Shown one piece after another: positions 55,801 through 64,000 of a stretch of 64,000 nucleotides of DNA. The translations under genes and the position numbers were made by a program. The notes under the pieces are model-generated. The model was not told where the DNA came from. It saw nothing but the letters and a program-made list of their open reading frames with translations, and searched no databases. How positions within the stretch are numbered: position 1 is the stretch's first letter; each line of letters begins with the position of its first letter. This DNA comes from Odobenus rosmarus divergens (lineage: Eukaryota > Chordata > Mammalia > Carnivora > Odobenidae), in contig NW_004450483.1 of NCBI RefSeq assembly GCF_000321225.1, forward strand, positions 336,347-400,346, in the 5' to 3' direction.

Positions 55801-58587
55801 TGATTATTTTACAGCATCCAACATGATAATTCTCTTCATTTCTTTGTAATTGATCCAGCGCTGTCACTGCCTGCCTTTGGTTACCTGTAATGGATTTCAC
55901 TCATCCCAGAACAAACCAGACAGTGGTAGAGAGGCCACAGAGGAATCAGTCGGGTTGCAGAGCAGCTTCATTCCAGAAGGCTGTAGTTAAGGGAGCACCG
56001 GCTGCGTGTCTTTGCAGGGTAGTGGGTGAAAGTTCACTGGCCCAGGTCTCTCCTTGTGTTCGAATGTGTACTGAAATGGATTGTGGGGTATACACCCTAC
56101 CTTTTCTTTCTTTCTTTGTTTTTAAAAACTTTTGGAAACAATCATCTCTAGTGGGGCATATCAAATTCACTTTGGGAGCATTCATTTATCCACCTCCCTC
56201 CGAGAAAAACCACAGGTTAGAGTGTGTCTTCAGGTGGTTGGTTCTCTACCAGGCTGTGGTGAGGGAGAAGTTTCAAGTCACTGTGCTTGCAGTTTGACTA
56301 GCTGTGTGTCAGTGAGCCATGGAATGCCGTAAAGAGTTTCCAGTGTTGGAAGAAATTGCGCTCAAATGAGCATGAAACTGATCCAGCTGATCATAGTGAA
56401 GAACAAAACAGTATACATTCCAGGAGAATAGGAAAGGGTTTGGGTGGGATGATACTAGCCTGATAGACACTTGGTGGGCACTGAGAGAAAAGAGGAAGGT
56501 GATTTTGCTTGGGTGAAGTCAAAAGTGAATTAGAAGTGTTTGCTTTGCATATTTTACCAAAAGGAATAAATGCTGGTGGACATTGTGGTAAAGGAACTGA
56601 GTGTCATAAAGATTGTCACCAATATTTGATCTCCTGGTGTGTGTTAGAAGGAATAGTAGGTTTTTATATGCATTATTCTTAAATCTTACCCCATTTCCCA
56701 GAGGTTAGTTGGCTCTGAGACTCCTCAAGGTGAAGTAATATCCTGTAGGCACATACATAGTCAGCTTTCGACTGGAATTTGAATGGAAGTCTGTAGAACA
56801 TCAAGGCTTTAAAAAAAAAAAAAGCTCATTCAGCCTATGGTAGATAGGTTTAATCACATTGTTTAGGAGGTATGGTAGGAAAAATAAAACAAGTCTTGGA
56901 TTTGCTGCTGAGCTAATCGTAGTGGGTAGTGAGTTTAAATTGTCAGTGGAAGGAATTAAAAATGGTTAGCAGACGCTTGGAAGAATAACCTCTCATCATA
57001 GTGGATGGGAACTGGCTTGGTGTCCACAGGTGAATAAAAAGAACACAAAATAAAGATTTTAAGTGGACTAGCCTTCTAACAGCCAGAACAATGTCGATTA
57101 CCTTAGAACCCAGAAAGAAAACATTTATTTCTTACCAAGAACAAAAAGGCTACTTGGGAGGGAGAGAAGCGCTTCTGGGCACTACTTAATAGTACCAGAG
57201 AGCAGAAGGAAATAGCTGGGTATAGTGGAGCAGCAGATAAGGTAAAGTCTATAAGCAATCTTAGTTTTTAAATGAGGGATGTTCAGGATCAAATTCATAG
57301 TACTTTTTGGGTGGTTTTGTTTTAATATTTGATTTGGAGTCTCTGAAAGTTCTCGGTGGAGGTTATTTTATGATAATTTAAAAAAGTAATACACTCTTGG
57401 ACTGAGACAAAGAATTGGAGTTTCTGCGTGTATTTATTGGCTGGGTAGGCAATTGCATATGGGCCCTGAAAGTCTTTGGTTCTGCTTTACATCCCGACCT
57501 GCTGTCCTGAAGGCTTTGCTCGCTGTGCTGGAGCTATAGCAGCCTGCCTTCTGAAGTGGGTCCTTTGCTCTGGCATCACCTTTATGAGATGCTGGTCTGC
57601 CCGAGAAGAGAGTCTACAGTGGGAATTCAAGGTCAGCTATATAAGATAGCCATTGTCAAAGTGACACACAGGCAAACAAAATGAATCTTCCTTTCTCACA
57701 TTCTTGGTATTAGAGGTCAGGAGAGGGGTCTGATTGCAAGTTTAGAGTAGGAGAGAATGCTTTTTGACTGATTGAGGGCATGGCCTTTCATTTCTAAATG
57801 GTTTAAAGAGTTTATGCCCCATTGTTTGTTCATTCCAGAGTCCTAATGATATGGATGATATTTTTTCTCAGGAATGTGGCTTTTGGCAGTGACTCTGCAT
57901 CACCATTGCTTGAAAATAACCAAGCCAAAATGTGTGGCCTCTGTGCATGTGATGTGTGTCCATGAAAGAAATGTGTGCCTGTTGATTAAAAAACATCACT
58001 TGAAATTAGAAATAGTGGCTTTCAAACTGGGAAAATCTCAAATGCCCAGCATTAGGAGAATATAAAAGTGCATATGTGTAAATATTCCGCACATTTATCC
58101 AGAATTTGGTGTACTTTGCAGCAAGTATAGTTATAAAGAGTTTCAGTGATGTGGGGCAATGCTGATGGAAAAATGTAAAATGAAAAAGGCAGGTGCAGAA
58201 TTTATATACACCAGGATCTCAGCTATGCACAAATGTATAGAAAAAAATGATCTGGAAAAGGCTATGAAAATGTTAATAAGTATTCATGTATATGTTGAAA
58301 TTATAGATAATAGGTTTTCTTTTTATGTTCTTGTATTTTCTAAATTTCCCATAGTAGGCACATACTATTTTTTCTAAAGAGGAATTTAAAACTTTTCTAA
58401 CACGGCTGCTTTTGAGAAGGTACTGGTCAGGATATTATAGGGATGAGATTATCCTATATTGTCACATGAAGAAATAAACAGAACTTGGATTTGCTGCAAA
58501 AAGCAGTGCCTTTGTAACTTACAGCGATTCCTTCCTTTTTCTCTTGAAATTAAGGTAGCAACAAAAGTAACTTTTCCTAATGAAAAT
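55801..58587 (+). other. 2.8-kb intronic stretch, almost repeat-free
   Basis: The only hint is a weak antisense MIR at 56660-56790. The longest SINE-free block in the window. ORFs have no recognisable product. Confidence 0.5.
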
Positions 58588-58597
58588 ACGTGATACC

Positions 58598-58748
58598 AGG
58601 GAGCCTGGGTGGCTCTGTTGGTTGGGTGACTGACTGGCTCTTGATTTCAGCTCAGGTCTTGATTTCAGGGTCATGAGTGAAGTCCTGTGTTGGGTTCCAC
58701 ACTGGGCGTAGAGCCTCCCAAAAAAACCAAAAAACGAAAAACAAAAAA
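58598..58748 (+). mobile_element. SINEC (older type, shortened)
   Basis: Sense SINE (GGAGCCTGGGTGGCTCTG ... GTAGAGCCTCCC plus an A/C-rich tail). The duplication is ACGTGATACC (58588-58597 and 58749-58758). Confidence 0.88.
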
Positions 58749-58759
58749 ACGTGATACCC

Positions 58760-59345
58760 AAGCAATACCACAGTTGGGATCAAGAATCCACTAAGTATAT
58801 TCAACCGCTTCAGCCCCACTTTACCCCATAAATGTGCTTATAGTTGCTCTAAAAAGATATAAAAATCTGTAGAAAATCTGTTGCTGCATTTAATACATGA
58901 ACTGTTTTGAGAAGTTTTGCCAGCTAAATGAGCAAACATCGGTATAAATTTAGCTTATCTTAATGACTTACTGCTTATTTTTTTTACATTTAGTTTATCT
59001 TTTTGTGGTAATTGCTAGTTGTTTTTTTTTTTTTTTTTGCCTCAGTTTTGAGATAGGAGATTGTGAAATATGGCGCGGCCAAATGTTCAGACTTGATTAG
59101 CAATGCAGTCGGAGTAAGCCAAATCTGGCTGTTTGATTTGATTTCTGCTTTATAATAGAAGGAGGATTAATTCAAGAGGAAAATGCTTATTTACCTTCCC
59201 TGATGCATAATGATGGTGCGTGTGGAGTTGAAGCATGTTCTTAATAAATTGCAATCCTCGTAGAATGGAGATCTTTTGATTTATGAAGGAATGTATTCCA
59301 TCTTCCTATTCCTTTCACTAACAAAACAGCCTTAGTAAGAATTAT
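58760..59345 (+). other. Unique block, possible conserved non-coding element
   Basis: No repeat is recognised. 59050-59290 is compact, with homeobox/POU-like cores (GATTAGCAATGCAG, GATGCATAATGATGG). Regulatory function is only suggested. Confidence 0.35.
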
Positions 59346-59560
59346 AATTGCATTAGTGGCTGTCAGGGATGGAGGAGAGACGAGGAGGGGCTTCGGGAGT
59401 GACTGCTAATGGGTAATGAGGTTCTTTGTGGGGTGATGAAGATGTTCTGGAATTAGGTAGCAGTGACAGATGCATGGTCTTGCATTGGACACTTTAGTTT
59501 AAAGGGATGATTTCCGTGGTGTGTGTATGGTATCTTAATTTTTTAAAAAAGGAGAAGAGG
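59345..59560 (+). mobile_element. L1 3'-end fragment, sense
   Basis: Typical L1 3'UTR order: GTGGCTGTCAGGGATGGAGG, GAGTGACTGCTAATGGGTAA, GATGTTCTGGAATTAGGTAG, CAGTGACAGATGCATGG, then an A-rich end. Confidence 0.8.
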
Positions 59561-60004
59561 AGGGTGGATTCCATACGTGAAGAAGTCCCATACACATCCC
59601 ACCAACCTCTTCACTCTTCTTAATGGTAAATTATGCAGAGATGCCTAATCTTGGGAGAATGTTGAATTTTCACAGGCATTTGTCATGAGAGTAAAAAACG
59701 CCCTGTGATGAAAGTGGTCAGTCACATCTAAAATGTTGTTATGAAAAGACAATCTAAGGACATGAATAATAGTACTTAACAAGATCTGTTTGAAAAGGAA
59801 CATTATGGGGATGTAGTAGCGTAGACTGAATTCTTGTTTTAAACTTCAAAATGAAACAAACATGGTAGGTGTCAACAAATAATTACATAGAGGAAGAGAA
59901 GGAAGTACATAGATTTTATAAAAGCTCACAAGAGTGAGGGATTTTTGTTTGTTTTAAGAAGCAATTGCTTTCTTAAGATTTTTTTTTAAAAAGATTTTTA
60001 ATTA

Positions 60005-60125
60005 CCCTGTATCGGGCTCCCTGCTCCGCGGGAAGCCTGCTTCTCCCTCTCCCACTCCCCCTGCTTGTGTTCCCTCTTTTGCTGTGTCTCTCTCTGTCAA
60101 ATAAATAAATAAAATCTTTTTTAAA
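60005..60125 (+). mobile_element. SINEC, 5'-truncated
   Basis: Sense SINE lacking the tRNA-derived head. It begins at GTATCGGGCTCCCTGC and keeps the AAATAAATAAATAAAATCTT tail. The next element follows at once. Confidence 0.9.
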
Positions 60126-60305
60126 AAAAGATTTTATTTATTTGAGAGAGTGAGAGAGCATGAGCGGGGGGGAGGGGTAGAGCGAGAGGGAGAAGCAGAC
60201 TCCCCACTGAGCAGGGAACTGGATGTGGGGCTTGATCCCAGGACACTGGGATCATGACCTGAGCCAAAGGCAGACATTGAACCGACTGAGCCACCCAGGT
60301 GCCCT
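60126..60305 (-). mobile_element. SINEC
   Basis: Antisense SINE immediately after the sense truncated copy, ending GAGCCACCCAGGTGCCC. The pair can fold back on itself. Confidence 0.92.
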
Positions 60306-60524
60306 AATTTATTTATTTTAGAGAGAGAGAGAGCACGTATATGTGTTGCAAGAACTCAAGTGGGGTGGGGGACGGGCAGAGGGAGAGGAGAGAGAGAGAA
60401 TCCCAAGCAGACTCGGCACTGAGTATGGAGCCTGACATAGGGCTTGATTCCAAAACCCTGAGATCATGACTTGAGCTGAAAGCAGGAGTTGGATGCTTAA
60501 CTGACTGAACCACCCAGGTACCCC
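60306..60524 (-). mobile_element. SINEC (older type)
   Basis: Antisense SINE (TTTATTTATTTTAGAGAGAG, GGGGTGGGGGACGGGCAGAG, ending GAACCACCCAGGTACCCC), head to tail with the previous copy. Confidence 0.9.
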
Positions 60525-60567
60525 GTCTTATGATTTTTAAATGAAAAAAATCAAAAGAAGAGCTCTT

Positions 60568-60770
60568 GGGGGGCGCCTGGGTGGCTCAGTCGTTAAGCGT
60601 CTGCCTTCGGCTCAGGTCGTGATCCCAGGGTCCTGGGATCGAGTCCTACATCGGGCTCCCTGCTCGGCGGGAAGCCTGCTTCTCCCTCTCTCACTCCCCC
60701 TGCTTGTGTTCCTGCTCTCACTATCTCTCTCTCTCTCAAATAAATAAATAAAATCTTTAAAAAAAAAAAA
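60568..60770 (+). mobile_element. SINEC (young)
   Basis: Near-consensus sense SINE (GGGCGCCTGGGTGGCTCAG ... AAATAAATAAATAAAATCTT, A14) with the perfect duplication AAGAGCTCTT (60558-60567 and 60771-60780). Fourth SINE within 770 bp. Confidence 0.95.
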
Positions 60771-60989
60771 AAGAGCTCTTAACATATTTTGGAATGTCTG
60801 GTTATATGCTAGATCTTTTGATAATTGCTTTAAATATTTCATGCCATTTGATTACCATAAGAACTGTATTTTCAATCCCATTTTAAATTTGGGAAGCTAA
60901 AAACAAACATTCATCACTCCCTCCCCCCTGAAAAATTAAAATTATATGAGTGAATGCCTTCATAAGTTCTCAACAGTGAGGAAAATAAC

Positions 60990-61737
60990 TTGCCTGATAT
61001 ATTACCACCTAGAGATGCCCACATCTTGGTGAGCATCCTTCCAGGCAGTTTTCGGTGCATACATCACATTACAGTTATAGCGTACATGCTGTTCTACAGC
61101 CTGTTGGTTGTTACTTTGTTTTACTCAGTAAAAAAAAAAAAATTAGTCGTGTTGTCTGGGTGCTGGGGTGCAAGAGCACCAGTGTCTGGGGTTCCCAAAC
61201 ACACCAGGTATCATCACTCACCGCTGACAAAATCTAAAGGCGGAGGGACGGGTGTTGGTGAAACAAGAAAAAGATTGCTTTCAGAGAGGCCAACACCCGA
61301 AAGACAGCGGACTAGCGTCTCAGAGATTGTTTCCAAAGTGCTTAAAATACTTGGAGGTTTATAGAAGGAAACGGTGGGGCAGAGGTCTGTGAGTACCTGC
61401 AGGTGGGCAGTGGAGGTCAGGTCTCATGGTCTTGGGGGTCATGGGGGTCCTGCTGGCTCAGGGCAGTCCCTATGGCTTGAGGGTGTGGTTTTGGTTCCCA
61501 TCCCCCCATCAGGGGATGTTTTGCCCTCGGGGTCTTTTGCCTGAGTTCAGAGATAAGCTGGAAAGAACTTAATTAGAAAGTTTGAGGTCAAAATGGAAGT
61601 AGTTGAAATCCTCTTTCAGTAGAATATTTTTTGTTGTTGTTAAAATATGGTAATTTCTATGGCCTTATGATACTCCTTTTTATGTGTGTTGTGATTTACC
61701 TAATTTGCTCTCAGTTGAGATTTAGGCTGTTTGCAAA
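60990..61737 (-). mobile_element. Probable L1M, antisense, split by an unclassified block
   Basis: 60990-61132 (CATCCTTCCAGGCAGTTTTC) and 61623-61737 (TTTACCTAATTTGCTCTC, TGAGATTTAGGCTGTTTGCA) resemble consecutive parts of an old antisense L1. Between them 61133-61622 is GC-richer and unlike L1. Confidence 0.45.
61133..61622. other. Unclassified insertion-like block (possibly an LTR)
   Basis: About 490 bp, GC- and CpG-richer than its flanks and lying between L1M-like pieces. It begins near TTGTCTGGGTGCTGGGG and ends near ATCCTCTTTCA. The TG...CA-like ends hint at a solo LTR, but I find no clear duplication and do not recognise the family. Confidence 0.3.
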
Positions 61738-62000
61738 AAATTTTTTAAGTATTTAAGTTCTAGTTAGTGGGGCACCTGGATAGCTCAGTTGGTTTAGCAT
61801 CTGCCTTGGGTTCAGGTTGTGTTCTGGGTCCTGGGATTAAGCCCCACATCGGGCTCTCTGCTCAGCGGGGAGCCTGCCTTCTCCCTCTCCCTCTGTATCA
61901 AATAAGTAAATAAATAAATAAAATCTTAAAAAAAAGTTCCAGTTAACATACGGTGTAATATTAGTTTCAGGTGTACAGTATAGTGATTCTTTGCAAATTT
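61738..62000 (-). mobile_element. L1 3'-end fragment, antisense, split by a SINE
   Basis: AAGTATTTAAGTTCTAGTTA before the SINE and CATACGGTGTAATATTAGTT, TCAGGTGTACAGTATAGTG after it are the reversed end of a carnivore L1. Confidence 0.7.
61767..61933 (+). mobile_element. SINEC
   Basis: Sense SINE (GGGCACCTGGATAGCTCAG ... AAATAAATAAATAAAATCTT). The duplication is AAGTTCTAGTTA (61755-61766) / AAGTTCCAGTTA (61934-61945). Confidence 0.92.
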
Positions 62001-63170
62001 TCATCATTTAAACAATATTAGGATTATCCATACATAAGGGTTGTGTTTAATTTTCTAACCTTTTACATGGAATTTTTTCAGATACACATAAAAGTAAAGA
62101 ATAAAACAGTGAGTCCCCTTGTACCCATCATCCAGTTTCAACAACTAGTAGCATTTTACCATTCTTATTCATCTGTTTTCCCTCTGCTTTTTCCCCCCGT
62201 TGTATTTTAAAGCATGCTTCACATGTCATATTATTTTACCTGTAAAGATTTCAGTATGTATCTCGAATAAATAAGGACTTAAATACCCACAATACCATTA
62301 TCCCACCCAACAAAATTACCCCAAATTCCTTAGTATCATCAACTATTCTATGTTCAGTTATCCTCCTTTATTTCAAAAATATCTTTTTACAGATGATTTG
62401 TTTAAAGCTGTATCCAGATGCTATCACGTGTTATGTTTAGGTTTCTTTTAGAATTGACAACAGTTTCTACCCAACCAACTTTTTTTCCATATAGTTTATT
62501 TATTGAAGGAATGTATTGTTTGTCCTGTAGAATCTCCCTATTCTGGATTTAAATTACATTTCTTATGTCATTGTGTTTTCTAGCATGTTATTCTGTTTCC
62601 AGAAAGCTGGTAGTTCAGTCTGATCCTAGAAGCTCGTTAGCTTCAGTTTTTCTTTCTGTAACTCATACTTCTTAGGTGGTATGTTCATCCATCTGCATCA
62701 CATTAGTAAAATCGTCTGTTTGTTCCACTTTTTGGTGATGCTCAGATTGATGGCAGTGGGTTCAGGTGTCCTCCCTGATCCTTCTGTTATGAGATGTTTC
62801 ACTTGTAGGTTTTAGTAGCAGTTGATGATTACTGCGATTATTTTATCGATTACTTTATTAACTAGCAGTAGGACAGTTTTCTGTCATTTCCTTTAATTCT
62901 ATTATTAGCTGTAATTCTTTTTTTTTTTTTTTTTTTAAGGATTTTATCTATCTGTCAGAGAGAGAGCATGCACAAGCAGGGAGAGGTAGGCAGAGGGAGA
63001 AGCAGACTCCCCGCGTAGCAAGGATCCCGGATGTGGGACTGGGATTATAACCTGAGCCGAAGGCAGACGCTTAACTGACTGAGCCACCCAGGCGTCCCGG
63101 CTGTAATTCTATAGAAGAACTTTGACTCTTCAACTAGTTGCTCACTCTGAACTACAATCCATGTAGGAAA
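61990..63170 (-). mobile_element. Ancient L1M 3' end, antisense
   Basis: A long ordered match to the reversed L1M 3' region: CCCTTGTACCCATCATCCAG, ATTTCAGTATGTATCTCGAA, TAAATACCCACAATACCATT, TGTCCTGTAGAATCTCCC, GGTAGTTCAGTCTGATCC, ATGGCAGTGGGTTCAGGTG, GTAGCAGTTGATGATTAC. It is split by the SINE at 62919. Confidence 0.8.
62919..63098 (-). mobile_element. SINEC
   Basis: Antisense SINE with T18. The perfect duplication is GCTGTAATTCT (62908-62918 and 63100-63110). The body has lost part of the CGATCCCAGG region. Confidence 0.93.
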
Positions 63171-64000
63171 GGCAGTTTGACTGCTTTATTCTTTTGTTTG
63201 ATTTATCAATTTTCAGAACATGAGTTGGTGCCTACCACCCTCAAAGGTGACCAAAGAGGGTCTTTTTAGGAATTGGGGTACCTTAGAGAAAATGGCTAAT
63301 TCCATGTCTTGGCAGGAATTGTCCAAGATGAGCTTGGGACATCTTTCAGACTTGAAAACAAGGAAGCATTTTATCTGGTGTGGCCTCCCCACTAGATTAT
63401 GAGCTTCTGCAGGGCAGCGACTGTGTTTTGTTTGGGGTCGAATAACTCAGCTCTGTCCCTGGTGGAGGCTCTGCATTCTGCCCCCCACACCCCTCTCCTG
63501 CCTCAATAAAACAAGCTCAGTTGACAAATGCTCTCTGGGACTATAGGAAAGCCCCATTTTCTCTGTCTTAACAACTGTTAGCGTTTCCCCAGTGGTTTTC
63601 CAAGAGTTGTTCGTCGCTTTTTGCGAGGTGAGTTGACTTTTTGATGCACTGTGGAATCCCATCTTCCTATGGCTTTTGTCCCTGTATCCTTGAGCCATAC
63701 AAGTCAAAGTAATGGTAGGGATTTGACCATTGATTTGGTAGGTGAGGCAAACTATACCTTGGGTCATGCATTTTGATTAAGAAAAGTGGGTATAATACGC
63801 GGCTCAACACTGTTCTTTTTGTTGTTGTTGTTATCTCTCTTTTGCTCTTGCATGGGATAGCCAGAGTTTTATTTGTGTTTCAGAGTTCATTTTCTGTATT
63901 TTACAGCTCTTTCTCCTTTTTTTCCATTTCAGAGTTGAAGTTCTGATTACTTACATTATGTTCCACAGGTTTTGGTCTCTCATCAAATCTTCTTGACCTG
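63171..64000 (+). other. Distal end of window, nothing recognised
   Basis: Unique-looking intron 2 sequence. A TTTCCATTTCAG at about 63923-63934 looks like an acceptor, but what follows does not match CLASP1. Confidence 0.5.

Larger units (their letters stand above)
40754..64000 (+). other. CLASP1: CLASP1 intron 2 (inferred, runs past the window)
   Basis: This begins at the donor GTAAGC. The next CLASP1 residues (VVLLGMDILSALV) are not found downstream by eye, so the intron is at least 23 kb. Its repeats are listed separately. Confidence 0.75.

Noticed and set aside
60541..60747. 68-codon ORF repeated in similar form at many places (for example 49094, 11448, 37251)
   Set aside because: These are translations of the SINE body, recurring wherever the element occurs.
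60990..61364. 124-codon ORF
   Set aside because: It spans the junction between L1M-like sequence and an unclassified block, so it cannot be an old conserved frame.
63923..63960. Possible acceptor and exon start after TTTCCATTTCAG
   Set aside because: The following frame does not match CLASP1 and there is no donor before the window ends.
40754..64000. RNU4ATAC (U4atac snRNA), known to lie in a CLASP1 intron in human
   Set aside because: I looked for its 5' stem and 3' region on both strands and saw no match. In human it lies much further from the promoter, so it should be beyond this window.
1..64000. CRISPR arrays, bacterial operons, phage or defence systems
   Set aside because: Nothing in the window has these signatures. 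The repeats are dispersed SINEs and LINEs typical of a carnivore genome.

Overview
The window is mammalian nuclear DNA from a carnivore, most likely an arctoid caniform (bear, panda, pinniped or mustelid side rather than dog). The evidence is about 49 copies of the tRNA-Lys-derived carnivore SINE (SINEC/CAN-SINE), in the form with 'GCGCCTGGGTGGCTCAG' heads and AAATAAATAAAATCTTT tails. There are also carnivore-type LINE-1 ends and old mammal-wide repeats (MIR, L2, L1M, MLT1, hAT). The species cannot be fixed from the window. No bacterial, plasmid or phage features, CRISPR arrays or operons are present.

The only protein-coding gene I can support is the 5' part of CLASP1 (CLIP-associating protein 1), read on the + strand. 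A CpG island (about 8470-9930) holds the promoter and a probable non-coding first exon ending at a perfect donor (GTAAGT at 9323). Intron 1 is about 31 kb. Exon 2 (40274-40753) has a good branch point and polypyrimidine tract, a 285-nt leader with three upstream ORFs, the ATG at 40559 in an excellent Kozak context, and 65 codons that match the start of mammalian CLASP1. It ends in phase 0 at a GTAAGC donor. No further CLASP1 exon is recognised, so 40754-64000 is intron 2.

Layout: 1-8470 is intergenic and repeat-rich (L1 remnant with an FADD-to-FAND change in its RT motif; an L2 split by a SINE that is itself split by another SINE; L1M ends). 8470-9930 is the promoter CpG island. 9323-40273 is intron 1, with L1 copies at 16993-18466 (antisense) and 25790-28190 (sense), L2, MIR, MLT1 and many SINEs. 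40274-40753 is the CLASP1 start exon. 40754-64000 is intron 2, with a 5'-truncated L1 inserted into a MIR (42743-43451), nested opposite-strand SINEs, an hAT element and an antisense L1M (61990-63170). Two assembly gaps (N runs) lie inside SINEs.

I found no undescribed protein system. The more interesting signals are the uORF-rich CLASP1 leader, a perfect 11-bp inverted repeat and a T21 tract in the promoter, datable nested insertions with intact target-site duplications, repeated use of the same target site, and a roughly 2:1 antisense bias of intronic SINEs.
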